A stretch of DNA of 14,565 nt from an uncultured Anaerosacchariphilus sp. (lineage in GTDB: Bacteria; Bacillota; Clostridia; Lachnospirales; Lachnospiraceae). A program made the position numbers and the translations under genes. The stretch is from NCBI GenBank assembly GCA_934373375.1, contig CAKROP010000018.1:1-14565 (forward strand), given 5' to 3'. The notes beneath the pieces were generated by a model. That model did not search any database and was not told where the DNA came from. It saw nothing but the letters and a program-made list of their open reading frames with translations. Numbering within the stretch: position 1 is the first letter of the stretch; every line of letters begins with the position of its first letter. Positions 1 to 7,937 of this stretch are shown piece after piece.

Positions 1-1171
1 AATATCCAAGCGGATACTCTATCACATCTTCTTCATCCTCATCTGCGCCATAATTGTTTTCCAGATATTCAAAGACGTCGTCCTCGTTGTAGCCGGTCAT
101 GCGGTTCAGAATGACGATGTAGTTCCGGACGGTCTCGTAGGAAAGTGGCTGCCTGCCGTCCTGAAGCCAGGCCAGGAACAGGCTATGGCGGATGACGGCG
201 TAGGTCAGGACGATCCATTCCAGATGGAGAAGCAGCGTCGTGAGCGTGAGGTCGCTGCCGGGGAGCAGGAGACCGGAGTAGAGCTCATTTTCCAGGTAAT
301 GGAATAATAAGGGGCGCCAGGCAGTAAAATCCTGCCGGAAGGTATTCCAATGGCGGAGCAGCTCTTCTTCGTCATAGCCCTCGGAAAGCTCTTCAGCCAG
401 CCGGATAATCGGTTCCAGATAGCCGGAATACAGGCCTTCTTTCCGGTAATTTACAGCCAGATCCTGTAAAAGCTCATTGCACTCGTCCAGAGTGTCCAGG
501 GGCGGCAGATCGATATTGGCGATGGCGTCGCGGAGCTGCGCACGGGAGCTATCGGAAAAGTATTCGGAGATATGGGCGTCGTCCAGAGCGTCGGCCCGGT
601 TCAGTTCCTGAAGGATATAGGAGAGTTCCAGGAGGGCCTGCGCCGGGGTAGCCTTATCCTGCGCCTGGAGGCTTACATCCAGCAGGCGGATGATCTCAGA
701 GCGCAGCCGGAACAGAAGTCGGGCCCGGTCAGAGGGCAGATCCTCCGGCGCGGGAGAGGGGAAGGAAAGCGTCTTCAGTTCCAGCCAGATATCCAATACT
801 GCCGGACAGGCGGCCATCAGGCTTTCCTCTTCGTGGGTACGGAACCGCAGAATCTCCCGGGGAAAGTCCTGACAGGTTCTGGAAAGTACGGTATCATCGT
901 ATGCGCAGACTAGTTTACATAACTTATCTTGATTTAAAAACGGACATTTGTGTTCCGGGGTCAGTCCGATGACCCGTTCGCCGTCCTTGTGTATAGTATA
1001 AGCATTCAGATTTTTCTTCTGTTCCTCCACATCAGCCGGGGGAGCCAGCTTCTTCCAGTGCCGAGCTGTGTCGTCGTCCACGGCGATCTTCCACTCCTGA
1101 CAGCAGGTGATGGGGCAGGATCCGGCAATGCAGGTAAAATGTTCATAGTAATCAGGACGTAATCGTTTCAT
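1..1171 (-). CDS. fliB: FliB-like cysteine-rich protein (flagellin lysine-N-methylase family), 3'-truncated by window edge
   Basis: Reading the complement from the ATG at 1171 gives an open frame of 390 codons to the left edge with no stop, so the C-terminus lies outside. The N-terminus (MKRLRPDYYEHFTC) is typical of the FliB family, which methylates lysines in flagellin in Salmonella. Cysteines fall in the family pattern: C14, C19 and the pair C23-C24 in a C-x4-C-x3-CC motif, then KCPF, LCKLVC, TCQDFPR and a later AACPAV. This pattern is usually read as a metal or Fe-S cluster site. The rest is helical and acidic, ending in a Glu/Asp-rich stretch near the window edge. A GGGAGA ribosome site lies just upstream on the minus strand. 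No flagellar gene is visible nearby, so flagellin as substrate is not supported by context. Family assignment is fairly sure; the target protein is unknown. Confidence 0.8.
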   Translation of the reverse strand, partial: MKRLRPDYYEHFTCIAGSCPITCCQEWKIAVDDDTARHWKKLAPPADVEEQKKNLNAYTIHKDGERVIGLTPEHKCPFLNQDKLCKLVCAYDDTVLSRTCQDFPREILRFRTHEEESLMAACPAVLDIWLELKTLSFPSPAPEDLPSDRARLLFRLRSEIIRLLDVSLQAQDKATPAQALLELSYILQELNRADALDDAHISEYFSDSSRAQLRDAIANIDLPPLDTLDECNELLQDLAVNYRKEGLYSGYLEPIIRLAEELSEGYDEEELLRHWNTFRQDFTAWRPLLFHYLENELYSGLLLPGSDLTLTTLLLHLEWIVLTYAVIRHSLFLAWLQDGRQPLSYETVRNYIVILNRMTGYNEDDVFEYLENNYGADEDEEDVIEYPLGY

Positions 1172-1332
1172 AGAAAATTCTCCCAGATAAATGGATGGCT
1201 CACCGGTTCCTTCCGGCAAAACTCAGGATCAATGCTATCATAAACAGAAAGTGAATACAAGCGGTTCCTGAACAGATAGAGGCTGCATCGAAGCGTGAGA
1301 TGATGAGCGGCAGTTTTTCTGTGGATGAGATA

Positions 1333-1361
1333 TTGCATTTCCCGGAAAATACCTGTAACAT
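1333..1361 (+). promoter_or_regulatory. Possible sigma-A promoter for the MATE gene
   Basis: TTGCAT (1333-1338) and TAACAT (1356-1361) are separated by 17 bases. The -10 match is moderate. The 243-bp gap between the divergent fliB-like gene and the MATE gene must hold start signals for both; I found no convincing pair for the minus strand. Confidence 0.35.
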
Positions 1362-1414
1362 AATAGATACAAAGACCTGGAAGAAAAGACAGGAAAGTAA
1401 CGGGAGAGATAAAA

Positions 1415-2779
1415 GTGAAAAAGAATAAATACGAAATCGACATGTGCAACGGCACCCTGATGGACAAGCTGATCGTGTTCGCGGTGCCGCTGATGATTTC
1501 CGGTGTGCTGCAGCTGATGTTCAATGCAGTGGATATCATCGTGGTGGGGCAGTACAGTGGAAGTCAGTCCCTGGCGGCGGTGGGCTCTACCACGGCGCTG
1601 ATCGCGATTTTCACGAACTTATTTATCGGCATTTCGCTGGGAGCCAATGTGCTGGCGGCCCGGTTCTACGCGGCGGGGCGGGATCAGGAGATGTCGGAGA
1701 CGGTTCATACATCCATTTTGGTGGCGCTTCTCAGTGGTGTGGCCATGGCGTTTGTGGGCGTGGGAATGGCTCGGTGGGCGCTGGAAGTGATGGCGACGCC
1801 TGATGATGTGATTGATTTATCTACGCTCTATATGCGGATTTATTTTCTGGGAATGCCCTTTTTTATGCTGTACAATTATGGAGCGGCGATTTTGCGTGCT
1901 GTGGGAGATACCAGACGGCCGCTGATGTATCTGATTGTGGCAGGTGTCACCAATGCGGTGTTGAATGTGATTCTGGTGGTAAAATTCCACATGGCTGTGG
2001 AGGGCGTAGCTATCGCGACGGTAGTGTCCCAGCTTATTTCCTGCATTCTGGTGCTGCGCTGCCTCTATCGGTCGGAGAGCAGTTATCAGCTGAGGTTTTC
2101 GAAGCTGCGGATTAATGTGTCTTATCTGGGGCAGATTTTCCAGGTGGGCATTCCGGCGGGCATCCAGAGCGTGGTCATTAATTTCTCCAACGCCATGCTC
2201 CAGTCCTCCGTGAATTCCTTCGGTTCCACTGCTATGGCGGGCTATACGGCAGCCAACAATCTGCTTGGTTTTCTTTACGCGTCGGTGAATTCCGTCACCC
2301 AGGCATGCATGAGCTTTACCAGCCAGAATTACGGCGTGGGCAAATTTAAGCGGATGGATCGGGTGCTGATTGACTGCGTGATTATCTCGGTGGTGATTGC
2401 GGGAACGCTGGGAACGATTTTCTATGTGTTCGGGCCGGAGATTTTACAGATTTATACGAAGGAGCCGGATGTTATCAAAGCTGGAATGGAAATTATTTCC
2501 ATTACAACGATTCCCTATTTCCTGTGCGGCATCATGGATCTGTTCCCGGGCGCCATGCGCGGTATGGGGCGGTCGGGCGTGCCGATGATTTTGTCGATTA
2601 TCGGAACAGTGGGCACCAGAATCGTCTGGATATACGGCATTTTTCCGCTACACCGGTCGCTGTTTGTGCTGTTCATTTCCTATCCGGGATCCTGGCTGAT
2701 TACGATTGCCATGCAGGTGATCTGCTTCTTTATCGTGCGCAGGCAGGTGCGGGAGCGTTATGTGTCAGATGGAAGATAG
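1415..2779 (+). CDS. MATE family multidrug/cation antiporter
   Basis: A 454-residue polytopic membrane protein of normal MATE length. These transporters expel drugs or metabolites in exchange for Na+ or H+. The first segment (FAVPLMISGVLQLMFNAVDIIVVGQYSGSQ, written here in part: LQLMFNAVDIIVVGQYSG, about residues 33-50) is the hallmark N-terminal MATE signature. The second-half equivalent appears as GIPAGIQSVVINFSNAMLQS around residues 247-266. GAAILRAVGDTRRPLM (about 157-172) and GAMRGMGRSGVPM (about 377-389) are the conserved cytoplasmic loops of the two lobes. About 12 hydrophobic segments can be counted. The start is a GTG at 1415, supported by a CGGGAGAG ribosome site 6 bases before it. 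No adjacent regulator; the substrate cannot be told from sequence. It appears to be its own unit, because a strong promoter for the next gene overlaps its stop codon. Confidence 0.93.
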   Translation: MKKNKYEIDMCNGTLMDKLIVFAVPLMISGVLQLMFNAVDIIVVGQYSGSQSLAAVGSTTALIAIFTNLFIGISLGANVLAARFYAAGRDQEMSETVHTSILVALLSGVAMAFVGVGMARWALEVMATPDDVIDLSTLYMRIYFLGMPFFMLYNYGAAILRAVGDTRRPLMYLIVAGVTNAVLNVILVVKFHMAVEGVAIATVVSQLISCILVLRCLYRSESSYQLRFSKLRINVSYLGQIFQVGIPAGIQSVVINFSNAMLQSSVNSFGSTAMAGYTAANNLLGFLYASVNSVTQACMSFTSQNYGVGKFKRMDRVLIDCVIISVVIAGTLGTIFYVFGPEILQIYTKEPDVIKAGMEIISITTIPYFLCGIMDLFPGAMRGMGRSGVPMILSIIGTVGTRIVWIYGIFPLHRSLFVLFISYPGSWLITIAMQVICFFIVRRQVRERYVSDGR

Positions 2780-2805
2780 ACAAGACGGACTTTATCGTAT
2801 ATACT
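2777..2805 (+). promoter_or_regulatory. Promoter of iadA
   Basis: TAGACA (2777-2782) and TATACT (2800-2805) have an ideal 17-base spacer, each one mismatch from consensus. The TAG of the -35 box is the stop codon of the MATE gene. It gives a leader of about 40 bases before the iadA start. Confidence 0.6.
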
Positions 2806-2851
2806 GAAAAGAAGTTACAGGGAAAATAAAAGGGAAAAAGAGGAAACGAAC

Positions 2852-3988
2852 ATGTTATTGGTGAAAAATGCAGAGGTCTATGCTCCGGAATATCTCGGGA
2901 AAAAGGATGTGTTGATCTGTGGCAGAAGGATTGAACAGATTCAGGATACGATAGGAGCACTCCCGGTGGAGTGCCAGGTGTTGGATGCGGCAGGAAAGCT
3001 TCTTACGCCGGGACTTATCGATCAGCATGTCCACATTACAGGAGGCGGAGGAGAAGGAAGCTTCCATACGCGGACGCCGGAGCTTCAGCTTTCAGAGCTG
3101 GTGAAGAACGGTATCACAACGGTGGTAGGACTTCTTGGTACCGATGGAATCACAAGGAGTGTGGATAATCTCTATGCGAAAACGAGAGCTCTCTGTGAAG
3201 AGGGCGTGAGCGCCTATATGCTGACAGGCGCTTACGGATATCCGAGTCCGACGATTACGGGAGAAATCGAACGGGATATCGTATTTGTGAAAGAAGTGCT
3301 CGGTGTAAAACTGGCAATTTCCGATCACCGGGCGCCGAATGTGACAGAAGATGAACTGATTCAGATTGCAAGTAAGGCCAGAGTGGCCGGTATGCTCAGT
3401 GGCAAGCCGGGCATGGTGACGCTGCATATGGGTGACGACAAGGCGGGATTGAAGCCGGTATTCCGGGCACTCAGGGAAAGCTCCGTTCCGGTTCGGATCT
3501 TCCGCCCTACTCATGTAAACCGCAATGACGCGCTGTTGGAGGAAGGCTATCAGCTTCTGGAGGAAGGCGGTTATGTGGATCTGACCTGCTGTATGCATAC
3601 GACTCCGGGCGACTGTATTCTGGAGGCAAAGAAGCGCGGACTTCCCACAGAGCATATCACCATCAGCTCTGACGGACACGGAAGCTGGTCCAACTATGCG
3701 GAGGATGGTACACTTCTGGAGATTGGCGTATCCGGCGTGGACGCGATTCGAAAAGAGATTTTGTATATGGTGAAGACGCTTGGAATGCCATTGGAGGAGG
3801 CGCTTCCCTATGCTACCAGCCAGGTGGCGGAAGGACTGGATCTGCTGCCGGAGAAGGGCGTGATTCAATCGGGCGCGGACGCGGATTTTCTGCTTTGGGA
3901 ACCGGATTTGACGCTGGATACCTTTGTGGCAGGCGGCGAAATCTTTATGAAAGACGGAGAAGTTGTAAAAAAAGGAACCTATGAATAG
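2852..3988 (+). CDS. iadA: Isoaspartyl dipeptidase (beta-aspartyl-peptidase), amidohydrolase superfamily
   Basis: A 378-residue binuclear-zinc amidohydrolase that hydrolyses beta-aspartyl (isoaspartyl) dipeptides; the E. coli enzyme has 390 residues. By comparison with the known E. coli residues, the metal and substrate ligands are present with a constant offset: H59 and H61 in DQHVHITGGGGEGSF, E68, Y128, the carboxylated lysine K153 (VKLAISDHR), H192 (LHMGD), H221 and R224 (RPTHVNR), and D274 with S278 (SSDGHGS). The enzyme should be active. The start ATG follows an AAGAGGAAA ribosome site. It has its own promoter and ends at a strong terminator, so it is monocistronic. It faces the PLP-enzyme/RpiR operon, which suggests a link to peptide or amino-acid scavenging. 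No signal peptide, so it acts in the cytoplasm. Confidence 0.95.
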   Translation: MLLVKNAEVYAPEYLGKKDVLICGRRIEQIQDTIGALPVECQVLDAAGKLLTPGLIDQHVHITGGGGEGSFHTRTPELQLSELVKNGITTVVGLLGTDGITRSVDNLYAKTRALCEEGVSAYMLTGAYGYPSPTITGEIERDIVFVKEVLGVKLAISDHRAPNVTEDELIQIASKARVAGMLSGKPGMVTLHMGDDKAGLKPVFRALRESSVPVRIFRPTHVNRNDALLEEGYQLLEEGGYVDLTCCMHTTPGDCILEAKKRGLPTEHITISSDGHGSWSNYAEDGTLLEIGVSGVDAIRKEILYMVKTLGMPLEEALPYATSQVAEGLDLLPEKGVIQSGADADFLLWEPDLTLDTFVAGGEIFMKDGEVVKKGTYE

Positions 3989-4000
3989 GTGGAGGAACGC

Positions 4001-4032
4001 AGAAAGAGCGGGGCGATAGCCCCGCTCTTTCT
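4001..4032. terminator. Bidirectional intrinsic terminator between convergent iadA and the PLP-enzyme gene
   Basis: A perfect 14-bp stem (4001-4014 with 4019-4032) of the form AGAAAGAGCGGGGC, loop GATA, then its complement. It is flanked by T-rich sequence on the plus side (CTTTATTCTTTC) and serves both strands, since it lies between two converging stops 54 bases apart. Confidence 0.88.
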
Positions 4033-4042
4033 TTATTCTTTC

Positions 4043-5104
4043 TTAGCCCGGAAAGCTTTGGAATATAGTTGCAATCTGCTGCATATCTGCGGTAGTAAAA
4101 CGTTCGTCGCAGCTGACGGACATGATATGGGAGTAGATGTACTGTGCGCCGGGATACTCCTCCACCTTTACAAAAGGAGGAACAGGCCAGTAAACCTTGG
4201 GGGGAATCTGATGGGCAGCCAGATGCTTCATCAGGGATTCACGATTCTCCACCAGGAGGGGGAAGAACATGGGGCAGACATCATCAGGCAATTCCGGAAA
4301 TACCGGGCGGATCTTCGGATTTTCTGGAAGATGCTCCAGCAGGCAGCGGTAATTGGTACGCCGTTTTTCAATGGCCTCCCGGAAGGGATAGTGGAAAATA
4401 GTATCCAGAGAAGCCGAATCACCCTCCTGCATATCAAAGATCTCCCGCAGCATGAATTCCGCCTTCCAGAAAGCATCGGCGCTTTCCTGATTGTAGACTT
4501 CGTCACCGGTGTCTTCATAGAATTTTCGGGTGAGGAGCGCCTTGTCACGGATGGCAAGCTGGGTCTCGTTGATGGGGAGAGGAGAAACTCCGAAGGTTCC
4601 GTTCCGTTTGACGGCGATGCCGCCGGAGGAGACGCCCATCCATTTCCGCAGGCTGACAGCGACGTAGTCGGCGTCCGGGCAGGCGGGAACAGGTGAGAAA
4701 GCAGTATGGGTGGTATCGATCATGACGGTGACGCCTGCCTGCTTACATTTTTTTACAAAGCCCGGATCATAAGTGAGATACCCATAATAGCCGCAGATGA
4801 GCAGAAGACTGATATCCGGAATCAGGGCTTCGTCGAACTGTGGAACCAGATGCTCATCGAAATCATAATAATGAATTTCATAACCAGCCTTGACAAAGCA
4901 GCCAAGTACGGTCTCGCAGTCATAGGACGGAAGATAGGCCACCCGTTTTTTATCGGTCAGCATCAGATCCTGCAGACAGTAATAGATAGCGCAGCGTCCG
5001 GACATCAGGTGCGCCCAGTCTCCGGCATCCGGACAGATGTGTTCCAGATAGTGATTTGATTCTTCGGGCATATCCCGAAAGGGGAAAAAACCTCCAATTT
5101 CCAT
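4043..5104 (-). CDS. PLP-dependent enzyme, DegT/aminotransferase-like fold, function unknown
   Basis: A 353-residue protein with the marks of a fold-type I PLP enzyme. There is an N-terminal SGRCAI (35-40) like the small-residue phosphate-binding entry motif, a GYYGY strand (105-109), D130 in MIDTTHTAF (expected to bind the pyridine nitrogen, with H133 as in DegT-type D-x-x-H), and K154 in SLRKWMG as the likely Schiff-base lysine. Overall it resembles sugar aminotransferases of the DegT/DnrJ/EryC1 group, but there are no sugar-nucleotide genes nearby. Context therefore argues for a catabolic amino-acid or amine substrate. The start is set by AGGAGG at 5112-5117, 7 bases before the ATG. It is the second gene after the RpiR regulator (30-bp gap) and is presumably cotranscribed with it. 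I cannot name the reaction. Confidence 0.75.
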   Translation of the reverse strand: MEIGGFFPFRDMPEESNHYLEHICPDAGDWAHLMSGRCAIYYCLQDLMLTDKKRVAYLPSYDCETVLGCFVKAGYEIHYYDFDEHLVPQFDEALIPDISLLLICGYYGYLTYDPGFVKKCKQAGVTVMIDTTHTAFSPVPACPDADYVAVSLRKWMGVSSGGIAVKRNGTFGVSPLPINETQLAIRDKALLTRKFYEDTGDEVYNQESADAFWKAEFMLREIFDMQEGDSASLDTIFHYPFREAIEKRRTNYRCLLEHLPENPKIRPVFPELPDDVCPMFFPLLVENRESLMKHLAAHQIPPKVYWPVPPFVKVEEYPGAQYIYSHIMSVSCDERFTTADMQQIATIFQSFPG

Positions 5105-5134
5105 AGTAAAACCTCCTGTAAATGTTAGAAATAG

Positions 5135-5977
5135 TTAAGATGAAAGAGTTTCTATAAATGTTTGACGGTCCGAGGGCGATACGCTGTCAATGACAAGGCA
5201 GGAAGCCAGAATATTCAACAGGGCCATGGGAACAGTCATGGAATTATAAAAAAACTTTGTAGATGTGGGGCAGAAAAGCAGGTGCTTGCTGTGCCGTGCA
5301 GCAGGGGAAGCGTCGCTGTCAGTAATAGTCAGAACCGGAACGCCTGTGTCTGCCGCTTTTTTCGCGATATTTCCAATGGGGAAATAATAGCGGGGAAAAG
5401 AGAAGAAAATAACCATATCGCCATTGGTAAGCTGGCGAAGGGTTCGCTGGGTCTCGTCCAGATCCGCCAGATCGATCAGAAGCGCATTAAAGGACAGGTT
5501 CTGCAGTCTGGATTTCAGAAATTCTCCCGGAACCTTGGACAGATCGTGGGCGTAAATAAAGATACGGCTGCTTTTACGGATTTCATCGGAAACCCGTACA
5601 ACGGGCTCCAGGCTGAAGCTGGAAAAAAAATCTGCGAAAGATAAGGCTTCCGAGCTGCAGATTTCCTGAAGCATGCGTTCCCGCTCCGGTGCTTCACAGG
5701 ATACAAGCTCTGGGACAAAGTAAGAGGATGAGGAGGCCAGCTTAATCATTTTCTGCGTATAATCCCGGAACTTTTCTTTTAAATCCAGAAAAGAGGGACA
5801 GCCAAGCTTCTGGCAGAAGCGCAGGATGGTAAGCTCTGACGCAGAAGTATGCTGGCTTAGCTGAGCCAGGGTAATGTAGCTGATTTCTTCCGGGTTGGCC
5901 AGGAGATAATCGGCAATTCCTTTCTGCTTTTTCGTAAAAAGCGGATAGAGTTCGTTGATACGTTCCAAAATATCCAT
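5135..5977 (-). CDS. RpiR/MurR-family transcriptional regulator (HTH plus SIS domain)
   Basis: A 280-residue protein of normal length for the family. Residues 1-77 are the RpiR-type helix-turn-helix: YPLFTKKQKGIADYLL at the start, then ITLAQLSQHTSASELTILRF as the recognition region. Residues about 120-260 form a SIS (sugar isomerase-like) effector domain, with SSRIFIYAHD, NGDMVIFFSFPRYY and VLTITDSDASP matching its three beta-alpha repeats. SIS domains usually bind phosphosugars, but RpiR relatives beside amidohydrolase or amino-acid genes sense other ligands. An AAAGGA site precedes the ATG. It is divergent from the symporter/creatininase operon and heads the operon with the PLP enzyme, so it is the likely local regulator of both directions through the 209-bp shared promoter region. 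Confidence 0.9.
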   Translation of the reverse strand: MDILERINELYPLFTKKQKGIADYLLANPEEISYITLAQLSQHTSASELTILRFCQKLGCPSFLDLKEKFRDYTQKMIKLASSSSYFVPELVSCEAPERERMLQEICSSEALSFADFFSSFSLEPVVRVSDEIRKSSRIFIYAHDLSKVPGEFLKSRLQNLSFNALLIDLADLDETQRTLRQLTNGDMVIFFSFPRYYFPIGNIAKKAADTGVPVLTITDSDASPAARHSKHLLFCPTSTKFFYNSMTVPMALLNILASCLVIDSVSPSDRQTFIETLSS

Positions 5978-6052
5978 ACAGGATCCTTTCTTATGCGTTG
6001 AAGCAGCATTTGTGGGTTTTTCATAATTTTTTAGAAAAATGTAAGTAAAAGC

Positions 6053-6080
6053 TTTACAAAATGATTATAACATGTATAAT
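6053..6080 (+). promoter_or_regulatory. Promoter of the symporter/creatininase operon
   Basis: TTTACA (6053-6058), 16-base spacer, then a perfect TATAAT (6075-6080). Transcription would begin near 6087, leaving a leader of about 100 bases before the first gene at 6187. The -35 box is the right arm of the first candidate operator. Confidence 0.65.
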
Positions 6081-6092
6081 TGAAAATATAAA
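6064..6092 (-). promoter_or_regulatory. Promoter of the rpiR/PLP-enzyme operon, overlapping the divergent one
   Basis: On the minus strand TTTATA (6092-6087), 17-base spacer, then a perfect TATAAT (6069-6064). The two -10 boxes of the opposing promoters lie within 17 bp of each other, so both promoters could hardly be occupied at once. The -35 is only a moderate match. Confidence 0.45.
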
Positions 6093-6186
6093 GTAAAGTA
6101 TGTACTTAACAAGAAAAAATTTATTCTGAACGAAATATGTAAAAAGTATACAATATTTCGATTCGGAAGAAAAGGAGGGAAAGGCT

Positions 6187-6435
6187 ATGAAGAAACAATT
6201 TGAGGAACACTTTGAACGGACCTGGCTGATTATCTTTCTTACGATGTTTGTGATCATCATGCTCCCGTTCCCATTTTTCTACAGCGAGACGTATATCCCC
6301 GCATTTGGTGGTATTCCGAGCTATTTATTTGGATGGTTTGCACACACAGCGATTACATTTGCGTTAATCATCGTGTATTACCGCATGTGCATGAAGAGAA
6401 AAGAATATCACACCTATGATGAGGAGGAAAAATAA
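6187..6435 (+). CDS. Small two-helix membrane protein, likely accessory subunit of the symporter (DUF997/DUF3311-like)
   Basis: An 82-residue protein with two hydrophobic segments (about residues 13-33 and 45-68), a charged N-terminus, and a polar acidic C-terminal tail (KRKEYHTYDEEEK). Between the helices is GGIPSYLFGWF, which resembles the G-x-P-x-(W/Y)F element of small proteins found beside sodium:solute symporters (such as the YhdT partner of PanF). It ends 2 bases before the symporter ATG, and the GAGGAGG codons of its tail double as the symporter ribosome site, so translation is probably coupled. Its own start follows AAAGGAGGG at 6171-6179. An accessory or stabilising role is inferred from position; the exact family is uncertain. 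Confidence 0.75.
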   Translation: MKKQFEEHFERTWLIIFLTMFVIIMLPFPFFYSETYIPAFGGIPSYLFGWFAHTAITFALIIVYYRMCMKRKEYHTYDEEEK

Positions 6436-6437
6436 TT

Positions 6438-7916
6438 ATGAATGGAGCAGCAGCGATTCAGCCGTCACCGATCCCATTTTATACGGTGCTGGTACTTTAT
6501 CTTGGAATTATGGCGTTTATCGGCTGGTATGCAGGACGTAAGACCAACAGCCTGGGTGATTTCTTTGTACTGAGCGGAAAGGCCGGCGTAGTAGTCAGCG
6601 GTATCGCGTACTTTTCTACCCAGTTTTCCATGGGAACCTTCCTGGGAACACCGGGAACCATCTACGGCGTAGGATATGCCGGAATGGCAATCTCCGTACC
6701 GGGAGCAGTATTCTGTATGATTCTTCCGGCTCTTCTGATTGGCCGTAAGCTGATTACCCTCGGTCATAAGTATGGTTTCCTGACCATGGCCGATTACCTG
6801 ACAGACCGTTATCATTCCAAGAGCATGAGTGGTGTTCTGGGCGTGATGATGCTTTTCTTCCTGGTTCCGATGATGGGCGCACAGATTATCGGAGCAGGTG
6901 TTATCGTACATGTATTTACCGGACTGCCTGAATGGGTAGGCGTAGTGGGAATGGGTATCATCGTAATTCTCTACTGTATGACAGGCGGTATGAAGGGCGC
7001 TATGATGACCGACGTTATCCAGGGTTCCCTGATGATTGCCACCGCAGTTGTAACCTTTGTTGTATCTGTAGTGATGGGCGGAGGCTTCTCCAACATCAAC
7101 CATACCCTGCAGAGCATGAATGAAGCATATCTGACCTTCCCGGGCGCCAACGGCTACATGCCCTGGACCTATTATGTGTCCAACATCGTGCTGTGGTCCT
7201 TCTTTACCATGGGACAGCCGCACCTGTTTACCAAGTTTTTTGCCATGAAAGACCATAAGACCATGTTCAAGGCCATTCTTCTTGGTACCGCAGGTATGTT
7301 CTTCTCTGCAACCCTGATTGAGTGGTCCGGCGTCAACGGTATCGCTTCTATCCAGAATATCGAGAAGGCAGACCAGATCGTACCGCTGATTCTGCAGAGA
7401 GGATTGAATCCATTCCTGGCGTCCATCTTCATCGCAGGTATCGTAGCGGCAGGTATGTCCACCATCGACGGTATCCTGGTAACGACCACCGGTGCGGTGA
7501 CCCGTGATATCTATCAGAAGATCATCAACAAGAATGCCACAGACGAGAGCGTTATGAAGCTGTCTAAGGTAGTAACTGTTCTCATCGGTATCATCGTTAT
7601 CTGCTTCGGCGTATTCCAGCCGGGCAGCATCTTCGAGATTAACCTGTTTGCATTCTCCGGAATGGCGATTTTCGTAGTGCCGATTCTGTTCGGTATCTAT
7701 TGGAAGAAAGCAACCGCGAAGGGAGCCGTCGCAGCGGTGGTGGCAGGCCTTATTACTCTGCTGCTCTTTACCATGAACCCGTCTGTGAAGGCACTGGCTA
7801 TGGGCTTCCATGCACTGTTCCCGACCACCATCGTTGCTTCTATTGTAATGATTGTCGTAAGTAAGCTTACAAAAACTCCGCCGCAGGAGACCATCGATCG
7901 TCATTTCGCGGCATAA
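6438..7916 (+). CDS. Sodium:solute symporter (SSS family)
   Basis: A 492-residue polytopic protein of typical SSS length, with about 13 hydrophobic segments. The N-terminal part shows the family pattern GRKTNSLGDFFVLSGKAG (about 29-46), then SGIAYFSTQFSMGTFLGTPG, where the unwound first core helix and sodium site lie, and GYAGM. YCMTGGMKGAMMTDVIQG (about 180-197) is the conserved loop of the inverted-repeat core. AGIVAAGMSTIDGILVTTTG (about 333-352) carries the serine/threonine-rich helix that helps form the second sodium site. It should import an organic solute with Na+. The substrate cannot be read from sequence. The creatininase-family enzyme directly downstream and the RpiR regulator upstream suggest an amide, lactam or peptide-like compound that is cleaved after uptake. 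Confidence 0.93.
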   Translation: MNGAAAIQPSPIPFYTVLVLYLGIMAFIGWYAGRKTNSLGDFFVLSGKAGVVVSGIAYFSTQFSMGTFLGTPGTIYGVGYAGMAISVPGAVFCMILPALLIGRKLITLGHKYGFLTMADYLTDRYHSKSMSGVLGVMMLFFLVPMMGAQIIGAGVIVHVFTGLPEWVGVVGMGIIVILYCMTGGMKGAMMTDVIQGSLMIATAVVTFVVSVVMGGGFSNINHTLQSMNEAYLTFPGANGYMPWTYYVSNIVLWSFFTMGQPHLFTKFFAMKDHKTMFKAILLGTAGMFFSATLIEWSGVNGIASIQNIEKADQIVPLILQRGLNPFLASIFIAGIVAAGMSTIDGILVTTTGAVTRDIYQKIINKNATDESVMKLSKVVTVLIGIIVICFGVFQPGSIFEINLFAFSGMAIFVVPILFGIYWKKATAKGAVAAVVAGLITLLLFTMNPSVKALAMGFHALFPTTIVASIVMIVVSKLTKTPPQETIDRHFAA

Positions 7917-7937
7917 AAATCAGGAGGCGTATTTAAC

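Larger units (their letters stand above)
6045..6151. promoter_or_regulatory. Three copies of a 13-bp motif, candidate RpiR operator array
   Basis: GTAAA-N3-T-N-TAC occurs at 6045-6057, 6093-6105 and 6139-6151, spaced 48 and 46 bases start to start. The first copy is a palindrome GTAAA-AGC-TTTAC inside a wider TGTAA-N9-TTACA (6040-6058). The second overlaps a further inverted repeat AAGTA-TG-TACTT (6096-6107). The first touches the -35 of the plus-strand promoter, the second sits just past its expected start, and the third is in the leader. The region is AT-rich, so chance matches are possible. Binding by the adjacent RpiR protein is inferred. Confidence 0.45.

Noticed and set aside
572..1162. 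Plus-strand frames over the fliB-like gene
   Set aside because: The minus-strand frame is open across the whole region with family cysteine motifs, so these are shadows.
3092..3868. Minus-strand frame of 258 codons opposite iadA
   Set aside because: IadA has all catalytic residues in the plus frame; the antisense frame has no recognisable features.
6465..7904. Long minus-strand open frame (479 codons) opposite the symporter
   Set aside because: It is rich in His, Gln and Cys with no domain sense, lies exactly antisense to a clear SSS gene, and has no ribosome site; it is a shadow of codon bias.
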